43,919 nucleotides of DNA, taken from positions 1 through 43,919 of the forward strand of contig JBFLYA010000005.1 of assembly GCA_040757115.1 (NCBI GenBank), given 5' to 3'. Positions 33,897 through 41,672 of the stretch are shown in pieces. Origin of the DNA: a bacterium. GTDB lineage: Bacteria; UBA9089; CG2-30-40-21; SBAY01. The notes under the pieces are model-generated. The model was not told the DNA's origin and did not search any database. It saw only the letters and a list, made by a program, of their open reading frames with translations. The translations under genes and the position numbers were made by a program. Position 1 is the stretch's first letter. Each line of letters begins with the position of its first letter.

Positions 33897-34505
33897 TTAA
33901 TGAGTATGAGTATGCGAATGAGTTTCTTCTTCTTGTTTCTTTCCAGGGATAATTTTCATACTTTCAATCATTTTCACGACCTTAGGTAGATCCTCTTCTT
34001 TATTTTGAAAGAAAACCGTAATCTGTAAATTCCTATTCTTAGGAAATGCCTCAATCCTTGTGCGATAAAATTCAGTAAAGAGTTTTTTATGTTTTGTTTG
34101 AAAATAATATGCATCAACATCTTTTATATCCATTTTTTCAACCTTGATTGGTTCGCCTAAAACACCTAATTCCTCAAGTATAAGTAAGGAGGCGGCACTC
34201 TGAAAATCCTCAGGATTTTCAAATGCCTTTTTATATTCCTTATGAACAGCATAAACATTTTCTCTCCAGAAAATTACTGCACATCTTGTTATTTTTTCGG
34301 AAGAAAAGCAAACGGCTTTGTTTTTATCCTCATTAACCTTTTCATATTCCGGAAATAACCTGATAGAAAATCCATTATTTGGACTTGTATAAAGTTGTCC
34401 CTCTTCTTCCAGATTAACTAATTTTTGATTAGTCTGTGGAGTAGGTTTATTACAACCTGCTCCAACTATTAACAAACATAGCACACTTAAAAAAATTTTT
34501 TTCAT
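33897..34505 (-). CDS. Lipoprotein with His-rich C-terminal tail
   Basis: A 202-residue protein with signal peptide and lipobox, VGAGCNK (Cys18). The mature part has a PsbP-like look (YTSPNNGFSIRLFPEYEK... with AFPKNRNLQITVFFQ and VVKMIESMKI), a fold often found in lipoproteins of unknown role. It ends EEETHSHTHTH: four histidines in alternate positions that could bind Zn or Ni. Its closeness to the ZnuBC-like genes makes metal handling possible, but this is inference; the tail is also close to a mobile element end. Start codon ATG with AGGAGG-like site upstream. Confidence 0.65.
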   Translation of the reverse strand: MKKIFLSVLCLLIVGAGCNKPTPQTNQKLVNLEEEGQLYTSPNNGFSIRLFPEYEKVNEDKNKAVCFSSEKITRCAVIFWRENVYAVHKEYKKAFENPEDFQSAASLLILEELGVLGEPIKVEKMDIKDVDAYYFQTKHKKLFTEFYRTRIEAFPKNRNLQITVFFQNKEEDLPKVVKMIESMKIIPGKKQEEETHSHTHTH

Positions 34506-34550
34506 TTCTTTTATTTTCCTCCTTTTTTATCACAGAGCAGAAAACAAAGG

Positions 34551-34916
34551 TTAGAAATCTGACCTCGTCCCTCTATCCTCAGTCTTCTTTTCCTTATCCA
34601 GTTGCAATGCCTTAACAAATGCCTCAACAGACTCTTTATCTTTACCCAATTGCTCATAGAGGTCGCCGAGTGTATAATACAATGAGGCATCCGTCGGGTC
34701 TAAGTCGATGGCTTTATTTAATTCCAAAACCGCTTTTTCGTAATCTTTCTTTTCAATATAATCGTCTACTTTTTTAAGGATTTGTTGTTTTTGAATACCT
34801 GCATCCTCTTGTAATTCCTGCATACTGGTAATAATCTTTGGTTGTTCTACTTCTTTTTTGGCGGGACAACCACTCAATATAAATCCTATTAATATAAAAA
34901 TTACCCATTTATTCAT
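34551..34916 (-). CDS. Small TPR lipoprotein
   Basis: A 121-residue protein with a lipobox ILSGCPA (Cys17). Residues about 50-115 form two TPR units (YIEKKDYEKAVLELNKAIDL and ASLYYTLGDLYEQLGKDKES), a protein-binding fold; the last residues TEDRGTRSDF look like translated intergenic repeat rather than native sequence. It is divergent from the STAND gene, with only 89 bp between the start codons. A role as an envelope assembly adaptor is possible but unproven. Confidence 0.75.
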   Translation of the reverse strand: MNKWVIFILIGFILSGCPAKKEVEQPKIITSMQELQEDAGIQKQQILKKVDDYIEKKDYEKAVLELNKAIDLDPTDASLYYTLGDLYEQLGKDKESVEAFVKALQLDKEKKTEDRGTRSDF

Positions 34917-34966
34917 AATTGATTAATTATACATTAAATATTTTTACCTGTCAACTTTTTTTCTTC

Positions 34967-34995
34967 TTGACTTTTTATAAAATTTATGATAATGT
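34967..34995 (+). promoter_or_regulatory. Weak promoter candidate of the STAND gene
   Basis: TTGACT at 34967-34972, 17 bp, TAATGT at 34990-34995. The -35 and spacing match other promoters here but the -10 is poor. If used, the transcript would start at or near the ATG at 35006 and be essentially leaderless; there is no good ribosome site before that ATG. Confidence 0.35.
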
Positions 34996-35005
34996 AGTAA
35001 TCGAA

Positions 35006-38000
35006 ATGGTTATTGATTTAGAACAAAAGGATAGTTTAAGATTTATACTTAAACAGAAATCCAGAGATTATTATTTTAAATTCTTTTCTATTCTTAATGA
35101 ACTTAATAAGATTCAGACAGGCGGAGATGTAGTCTATCATGCTCAACATGGAGTTAAACATTGTGAAATCGTAGAACAAAACCTAAATGACCTACTCCCG
35201 GCTACCCTCAAGCGTAAAATGAATCATAAGGAGATATTTTGTATGCTATTGGCGGTTTGGTTTCATGATGTTGGAGAAATATTTGATGAAAAAGGTAAAG
35301 GATATACGCATATCAGAAGTCATGATTATATTTATAAACATTATGAAGATTGGAAACTTGATGAATCTAATGCACATTTCATTACACAAATTTTAAAGGA
35401 ATCCGCAAAAGAAACAGAAGAAAAAATAATATTAGAAGATGACCGAACTTTAGTTAGGTTTTTAGCTTATTTACTTCGGCTATCAGATAAATTAGATATT
35501 GGAAATAGCAGTGTGCCTCGCGAACTTCTTACCCCCTGGAAAAGGTCATTTAAAGACCACACCGTGCTATCTCTTTTAAAGGAAAGATTTGATGTTGATT
35601 TGAAAATTGATTCAGAACACTGGATAATTTGTGCCTATTTAAACCCAAAATCAGAACTACTTGCTAACACAGAACTTATAAATGATATTTATGATAAGAT
35701 ACAAATAAGATTAAATAAAGACCTTGATTCTTTCAAAGAAGTTTTTTATCAAAATGGCCTGGGCTATCAAAAAATTAAACTCATTCTTTCATCAAAAATT
35801 AAAGAAAAGGAAGTTTTGGTGAAAAACAAACCCCTCCAAATTTCCCCTTACAAATTCCTTCATTATTATGAAACTTACGATAAAGATTTATTTTGGGGAC
35901 GAGAAGAGGATATTTCTAAATTTGTAGGTCATATTTTGATTAATAAATTAGTTGTTATCTATGGAGATGCCTTGATAGGAAAGACATCTTTGATTAAAGC
36001 CGGAATTATTCCAAAATTATCCGAAGGGAATATTGCTATTTACATCAATTGTAACCGTGACCCGTTGAATTTGATTAAAGAAGAGGTTGAAAAAGAATTC
36101 AAACGGGAGAGAATCCGAAGCTTCAAATTAGATAAATCATTGTCATTAGTAGATTTTTTCAAAAATATCGATTTACCTTATTCTATTATTATCTTTATTG
36201 ACCATTTTGAGAATTTCTTTAAACAGGTAGGTAAAGAGGCACAGGAAGAATTTATAAATGAAATAGCAACCTGCACTTATGCCGATAAACCTCTAGTTAA
36301 ATTTATATTTGCCATACAAAAAGATCTTTTTGTTCATTTAGGCAGTTTTAAGGATAGATTACCGGAGCTATTTCAGAACGCCTTTGAATTAACAAAACTT
36401 ACTGAATCTCAGGCATTAGAGGCAATTGAATGTCCAGCCAAATTGTTTAATATTGAATATGCCAGAGAACTTTTAGAGGCATTAATCTGGGATATTAGAG
36501 ATGAGCAAGATTTAATCCAGCCAATTCATATTCAAATCGTATGTAATAAATTAGTCCAAACCCTGAATCCTGAGTTGTTAAGGGATATATTACCCCAAAC
36601 AATAAGTTATGAATGGTATGATGACCTGGGTGGAGTTCAAGGGATTTTATCAGATTACCTTGAAGATACATTAAGAAAAATGAACGAGCTATCTGTGGAT
36701 GAAAAAGAGCAGGCAAAAGGTATTTTGAAGGTAATGGTTACTTCTTTTGACTCACATCCAGAAATGAATATCCAGCAAATCTGCTCTTTTATTAAAATTG
36801 AAGAAGATAAATTAAATATGATATTAGATTGTTTAGTAAATTATTCCCTACTGCGAAAAGTAAAAAAGGATACCTATGAATTAATTTCCAATTATTTAAT
36901 TAATAGTATTACTAAAAAGTGGCTAACTCGAAAAGATATAGAATTACGGCAGATTATTGAAAATATCAATAAGGCATTAGATGATTGGCGGGCACATCAT
37001 TGGCGAATGGATATTAACTTATTGAGTAAGGCATATCTATATCGAGAAGATTTACCTGCATCAGAAGAAACATTAGAACTTTTACTGCGTAGTTCTCTGG
37101 AACACAATTTCCCGGCGTGGTTCTGGATTCGTAAGATTGAACCTGACGAACTCAAGAAAGTGCTTGTTGATGCTATTAAAACAGCAGATAGTAATGGGAT
37201 AAAGAGAATTATTGATATTTTAGACAAAGATGGCATTTTAGCCTTAGACCATCTTATTCTTAGATTAAATGACCCGGTAACAGAGGTAAGAAAAGCCGTT
37301 ATAGAGGCGTTAGGTTGTCTGAAGGACCCAAGAACAATAGACTATCTTTTGCAAAGATTAAGTGATTCAGATTTAGATGTTCGAGATGGGACGATAAAAG
37401 CCTTATGTAATTTTGGTAGTCCAAGGATATTAGAGATATTTATTTCTCAATTAGAGAATTCAGATTGGCGAGTAAGAAAGGCGGCCGCAGATGGTTTAGG
37501 GATTTTAAAAGCATCTAAATCGTTGGAATTATTATTTACAAAAATCAATGACCCGGACTCTGAGGTTAGAAAATCAGTGGTGACGGCTCTGGGTAAACTG
37601 GGTAATCTCAAAGCCCAAACACCACTTATTCGTCGATTGAAGGATTCTCACGCGGAGGTAAGAGAGGCGGCGGCTAAAGCACTTGGGAATCTAAGTAGTG
37701 TGTCTGCGGTTGATGACCTTTTATTATGTTTTAATGATAAGGTTTGGCGAGTAAGAGAAGCCGCGGCTATTGCCTTAGGTAAATTAAAGGATGAAAAGGC
37801 ATTAGAGCCTTTATTAGAAATGGCGAATGACCCGGATACCGATGTTCGTAAGGCAGTTGCTGAGGCACTCGGTAATTTACAGACACCACGAACGATGCAA
37901 ATCCTGTTTAATATGCTTGCGGAATCTGAATGGTGGAAAAAAGAAATAGCCACTATTGCCCTTGGTAAATCAAAAGATACAAAGGCGTTAGAGCTTTTTC

Positions 38001-38398
38001 TGGAAGGATTAGATGACCCTGATTGGCGAGTTAGAGTGACAATGGCTAATGGATTAAAATTACTAAGTATAACTGATACAAAAATAGAAGATGCTATAAT
38101 TGAAAGACTTCGTGACCCACATGAAGAAGTTCGAAAAATAGCTATTATTGCCTTAGAAAACTTAGGCACAGAAAAGGCTATCACACCAATTATATCCTGT
38201 CTTAATGATTCTTATGAACCTGTCCGAATAGCCTGCGTTCAAACGCTTGGGAGTATTGGCAATTTAGATGTCTTAGAACCTTTGCTGAATGGAATCAATG
38301 ATAGCTCTCCAGAAGTTAAAAATACCTGCCTGGTAGCATTACAAAAAATTGATGAAAAATTCTATCGCAAAAATATTTTGGATAGTAGTGAGGTGTGA
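35006..38398 (+). CDS. HD domain - nSTAND1 ATPase - HEAT-repeat protein (STAND-type signalling/defence candidate)
   Basis: A 1,130-residue cytoplasmic protein. I start at ATG 35006, as the upstream 29 codons contain the promoter. Residues about 40-165 form an HD-like domain: HAQHGVKH, the doublet in WFHDVGEIF (about 86) and RLSDKLDIG supply the metal ligands. Residues about 285-560 are a STAND NTPase: PYKFLHYYETYDKDLFWGRE in shortened form ('LFWGRE'), Walker A GDALIGKTSL (about 319-328) and Walker B IIIFIDHFENFF (about 395-406), as in nSTAND1. From about 740 to 1125 there are about twelve HEAT/PBS-lyase repeats (DPDSEVRKSVVTALGKLGN type). Layout effector-switch-sensor fits STAND immune ATPases. 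The catalytic role of the HD part is inferred. It stands alone on its strand. Confidence 0.8.
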   Translation: MVIDLEQKDSLRFILKQKSRDYYFKFFSILNELNKIQTGGDVVYHAQHGVKHCEIVEQNLNDLLPATLKRKMNHKEIFCMLLAVWFHDVGEIFDEKGKGYTHIRSHDYIYKHYEDWKLDESNAHFITQILKESAKETEEKIILEDDRTLVRFLAYLLRLSDKLDIGNSSVPRELLTPWKRSFKDHTVLSLLKERFDVDLKIDSEHWIICAYLNPKSELLANTELINDIYDKIQIRLNKDLDSFKEVFYQNGLGYQKIKLILSSKIKEKEVLVKNKPLQISPYKFLHYYETYDKDLFWGREEDISKFVGHILINKLVVIYGDALIGKTSLIKAGIIPKLSEGNIAIYINCNRDPLNLIKEEVEKEFKRERIRSFKLDKSLSLVDFFKNIDLPYSIIIFIDHFENFFKQVGKEAQEEFINEIATCTYADKPLVKFIFAIQKDLFVHLGSFKDRLPELFQNAFELTKLTESQALEAIECPAKLFNIEYARELLEALIWDIRDEQDLIQPIHIQIVCNKLVQTLNPELLRDILPQTISYEWYDDLGGVQGILSDYLEDTLRKMNELSVDEKEQAKGILKVMVTSFDSHPEMNIQQICSFIKIEEDKLNMILDCLVNYSLLRKVKKDTYELISNYLINSITKKWLTRKDIELRQIIENINKALDDWRAHHWRMDINLLSKAYLYREDLPASEETLELLLRSSLEHNFPAWFWIRKIEPDELKKVLVDAIKTADSNGIKRIIDILDKDGILALDHLILRLNDPVTEVRKAVIEALGCLKDPRTIDYLLQRLSDSDLDVRDGTIKALCNFGSPRILEIFISQLENSDWRVRKAAADGLGILKASKSLELLFTKINDPDSEVRKSVVTALGKLGNLKAQTPLIRRLKDSHAEVREAAAKALGNLSSVSAVDDLLLCFNDKVWRVREAAAIALGKLKDEKALEPLLEMANDPDTDVRKAVAEALGNLQTPRTMQILFNMLAESEWWKKEIATIALGKSKDTKALELFLEGLDDPDWRVRVTMANGLKLLSITDTKIEDAIIERLRDPHEEVRKIAIIALENLGTEKAITPIISCLNDSYEPVRIACVQTLGSIGNLDVLEPLLNGINDSSPEVKNTCLVALQKIDEKFYRKNILDSSEV

Positions 38399-38460
38399 AA
38401 TTAAACATTTTCCAGCAATTCTTTAGCCATCTGAAGATGTAAATAAGGGAAAAATGGAAA

Positions 38461-38483
38461 AAGTGGGGCAGATTGTCCCACTT
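38461..38483 (+). promoter_or_regulatory. Perfect 7-bp hairpin before the CdhD-fusion gene
   Basis: AAGTGGG (38461-38467), nine-base loop, CCCACTT (38477-38483), followed by AAAAAGGAGG. It ends seven bases before the ribosome site, so it could modulate translation or be a regulator site. No T-run, so not a standard terminator for the STAND gene. Confidence 0.4.
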
Positions 38484-38503
38484 AAAAAGGAGGAAAAAAA
38501 TTT

Positions 38504-41215
38504 ATGATAGAATTACCAAAAGAAAAATATACTGGTAAAATTGGTGAAGTCGTTATTGGCAAAGATTTAAAGGTTGGCGGCGAAAATACCTTTCCTTTTT
38601 ATACCTTCGAAGGGGATTTGCCAAATGAACCCAGAATCGCATTGGAAGTCTATGACATCGAGCCAAAAGACTGGCCACAGGCTTGCCTTGAGCCATTTAA
38701 AGAGGTGGTTTCTGACCCGGTTGCCTGGGCAAAAAGATGCGTAGAATACGGGGCGGATATGATTTGTGTTCAATTGATTGGCACTGACCCAACCGCTGAG
38801 AATAAATCCGCGGAAGAAGCCGCAGAACTTTGTAAAAAAATCGCCGAGGCAGTGAATATTCCTATCCTTGTCTGGGGAAGCGGGAAAATAGAAAAGGATG
38901 CAGAGGTATTGAAAAAGGTCGCTGATGCCACTCAAGGTAAAAATCTGGTTTTAGCCCCGGTTCAGGAAAATAATTATAAAACAATCGGTGCGGTCGCCAT
39001 TGGTTATAAAAATAAAATCTCTGCCTCTGCTCCGATGGATGTGAATTTATCCAAACAACTCAATATCCTTCTTTCAAATCTTGGTGTTGCGGATGACCAG
39101 ATTATCATTGACCCCACTGCCGCTTCACTCGGATATGGAATTGAATATGTCTATTCAATTATCGAGCGAGCTAAACAGGCCGCTCTTACCCAAAATGATG
39201 TAAAATTGCAAATGCCCATTGTGGTTAATCTTGGCAAAGAGGCATGGAAGGTAAAAGAAGTAAAAATACCCGAATCTTATGAGACAAAACTGGGCAATAT
39301 TGGAGATGCCAGAGAAAGAGGTATCCTCTGGGAAGCCATCTCGGCTATGGGTTTGCTAATCGCCGGGGCAGATATTATTATCATCCGGCATCCAGAGACT
39401 CTAAAATTAGTTCGCAAGATTACAAATAAATTATTGGGTAAGGAAATAGAAAAAACTGCTGTGGAAAAACCAAAAGAAGAAATTAAACCCACGCCAGAAA
39501 TACCAAAACCTGCACTCCCAACAGATGTGTCTGAAGTGATTTTAAAACTTACGCAAGAGATAGAAATCCTGAAGAAACGATTAGACGAACATAAACCAGC
39601 TACGGTTAAGATTATTATTGAAGGTCCGGCAGAGGTCATAATCGAAAAAGTGGGTGAAGAAAAACCAACCGTTCCCTTTGTTGAGATGCCTGTAAAAAGA
39701 AAATCAGTCATTTCTCTTAAAGAAGTGATTATCGATGGGGTAGTTGAAAAATTTAGCTATGACTACGAGGCACGAGTTGAGGGACAAAAGGTCTCCTGCA
39801 AATTTGGAACAACAGGTGTTTGTTGTCGGCTCTGTGCTATGGGACCCTGCCGAATCTCACCAAAAACCGATAAAGGCTTATGCGGGGCAACTCCAGATAC
39901 GATTGCGGCAAGAAATCTTATCCGAATGATTGCTGTTGGCGCCTCATTATTTACTGATTATACTCGTTCTGCAGTAAAAAGAGTAGAATCAGAAGAGATA
40001 AAAACTTTTGCAGAAGAATTTGGCAGACATTCCGGAGAACCAGGATTTCTTAAATCTGTCCCGAAAAAAATATACAATATCTGGCAAAAAATGGATATTC
40101 TTCCCCGCGGCATCGACCGTGAAATTGTTGAATTGATGCATCGAACCCATATGGGTGTTGACCAGGATTTTAATAATCTCTTGCAGTGTGGTTTGCGAGT
40201 TGCCCTCTCCTCTGGTCTGGGAAGTACATTTATCGGCTCACAGGTTAAAGAGGCATTATCCCCACCAAAACAATTATCCACATTTTCACTTAATTTTATA
40301 GAAAAAGATGCCTTCAATATTATTGTGCCTGTGGAGTCACTCGACGCCTTTTATCAAGCCGCTGAAGAAACTGAGATAAAAACCCTTGCCAGACAATTGG
40401 GCATTCCAAAGATAAAAATTATAAATTTAGAAGATGTCATCAGCCAGGAAATGGCAATGATGACGGGCGCGATTGATGTCATTGTGGCTGATGAAACAAC
40501 ACCAATTTCCGCATTACTCATTGCCTCCTGCTACCATACCCGCGCATTTACACTAACTTCAATAGATATTGCCGGCGTAAAGAAGATGGATAATGCCAGT
40601 TCTATCTTAAAAAAGGCATTAGCCAACATCCAGAATCGCGGGGCAATGAACATCACGGAAAATGAACTGGAAATTACCTCAAAACTCCCGACTAATACAG
40701 ACAAAATAAAGGGAATAGCGATTGTTTTAAACTGCAAAGGAGACTATACGGAAACGATTAAGGAGCTTATTACCAATGATATTCTCGTTTTGCATGCGGG
40801 ATGTGGGAGTTTGGAATTGGCTAAAAACGGTTTGTTCAATAAGTCTGCTGTTCAGTTTGCCGGGAAAAATCTTGCCGCCTTTTGTGAGCAAGAGAATATT
40901 TCACCGTGCATTTATGTAGGCACCTGTATGGACATATCAAAGGTGATAGTGTCAATGATGTCTTTGGAGAATATTTTAGCAATCATCCCGGAATGGATAG
41001 GTGAAAAGGCGATTGCCCAGGCATTTTTTATGCTTGGTTGTGGACTACCAGTTATTCTGGGCAAGGATTTCTGGGTAAGTGGGACTAAAGAATTAGTTAA
41101 TCTCCTTTACAAAGATAACCCACTTGGGACAAGATTTATTTATAAAGAAGATAACATAGCCCAGGAAACATTAAATCTTATAAACCAGGAAACATTAAAT
41201 CTTATAAAAATGTAA
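38504..41215 (+). CDS. CdhD/AcsD (CODH/ACS delta subunit) fused to a degenerate Ni-CO dehydrogenase-like domain
   Basis: A 903-residue fusion. Residues 1-310 are the corrinoid iron-sulfur protein small subunit of the acetyl-CoA synthase complex (FYTFEGDLPNEPRIALEVYD, GTDPTAENKS, DPTAASLGYG, IIRHPET). A Pro/Lys-rich linker with a short coiled coil follows (311-425). Residues 426-895 are CooS-like. The FeS cysteines are kept: Cys432, 440, 441, 444, 449, 460. At the Ni site three ligands are kept (Cys744, 767 and 808) and EWIGEKAIA is intact, but the His of HGHEP is replaced (NIIVPVESL), the GMCCT segment is deleted and the Cys of DVQC is missing, so CO oxidation is unlikely. It may wire the corrinoid protein to electrons or dock it onto CooS. 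The tail is a 24-bp tandem duplication. Confidence 0.85.
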   Translation: MIELPKEKYTGKIGEVVIGKDLKVGGENTFPFYTFEGDLPNEPRIALEVYDIEPKDWPQACLEPFKEVVSDPVAWAKRCVEYGADMICVQLIGTDPTAENKSAEEAAELCKKIAEAVNIPILVWGSGKIEKDAEVLKKVADATQGKNLVLAPVQENNYKTIGAVAIGYKNKISASAPMDVNLSKQLNILLSNLGVADDQIIIDPTAASLGYGIEYVYSIIERAKQAALTQNDVKLQMPIVVNLGKEAWKVKEVKIPESYETKLGNIGDARERGILWEAISAMGLLIAGADIIIIRHPETLKLVRKITNKLLGKEIEKTAVEKPKEEIKPTPEIPKPALPTDVSEVILKLTQEIEILKKRLDEHKPATVKIIIEGPAEVIIEKVGEEKPTVPFVEMPVKRKSVISLKEVIIDGVVEKFSYDYEARVEGQKVSCKFGTTGVCCRLCAMGPCRISPKTDKGLCGATPDTIAARNLIRMIAVGASLFTDYTRSAVKRVESEEIKTFAEEFGRHSGEPGFLKSVPKKIYNIWQKMDILPRGIDREIVELMHRTHMGVDQDFNNLLQCGLRVALSSGLGSTFIGSQVKEALSPPKQLSTFSLNFIEKDAFNIIVPVESLDAFYQAAEETEIKTLARQLGIPKIKIINLEDVISQEMAMMTGAIDVIVADETTPISALLIASCYHTRAFTLTSIDIAGVKKMDNASSILKKALANIQNRGAMNITENELEITSKLPTNTDKIKGIAIVLNCKGDYTETIKELITNDILVLHAGCGSLELAKNGLFNKSAVQFAGKNLAAFCEQENISPCIYVGTCMDISKVIVSMMSLENILAIIPEWIGEKAIAQAFFMLGCGLPVILGKDFWVSGTKELVNLLYKDNPLGTRFIYKEDNIAQETLNLINQETLNLIKM
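41161..41208 (+). repeat. 24-bp perfect tandem duplication at the 3' end of the CdhD-fusion gene
   Basis: CCAGGAAACATTAAATCTTA plus TAAA occurs twice in succession (41161-41184, 41185-41208) and encodes NQETLNLI twice. The stop codon lies within GTAAGCGTTCA (41212-41222), an orphan copy of the GTAAC-family terminus. Confidence 0.85.
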
Positions 41216-41281
41216 GCGTTCAGGAATCAGCCATCAGTTGTCAGCATTTAGCCATCTTTTAGCTAAAAAAGCGAACTGATT

Positions 41282-41547
41282 ACAGGAGAAACTGGGCATG
41301 TCCCAGGAGTGGACACAAACGACGATGAAAATTAATGGGACGCAGATTTACAGGATTTACAAGATTTTAAAGAAAAACTACTAAGGCACTCTAAAAACAT
41401 CAAGAAACACTAATGGAATAACTATAGAAATACAATAATAAAAAATTAATTTTAATCCTGTTCATCTGCGAAAATCTGCGTCCCAATTTACATTTTCAGG
41501 AGAAACGCTCATGCCCACAGGAAGTGGGCACAAAGAAAGATGAAAAA
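41282..41547. repeat. Two hairpin elements flanking an inverted 'GGGACGCAGATTTAC' module
   Basis: Hairpin element copies at 41282-41332 (diverged) and 41492-41547 are in direct orientation. Between them GGGACGCAGATTTACAGGAT (from 41337) pairs with the words ending CTGCGAAAATCTGCGTCCC (41484). The rest of the 457-bp gap contains GAGTCCCGAACCCCGAGTCC words (near 41610) and ends with a CAGG next to the cooS leader. No gene is seen. Confidence 0.6.
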
Positions 41548-41672
41548 TGGGTTTGAGGGTTTAATGGTTCAGGTGAAATCAGGTTGAAGCCTGCGGCTAC
41601 CAGCCTTCCCGAGTCCCGAACCCCGAGTCCCGATTTTCAGGTAAACATTTAAACTGATTGGAGGTAAAAATA

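Noticed and set aside
39277-39711. 144-codon minus-strand frame within the CdhD-fusion gene and similar shadows under cooS
   Set aside because: Opposite a strongly conserved enzyme, Ser/Ile-rich and without similarity to known proteins.
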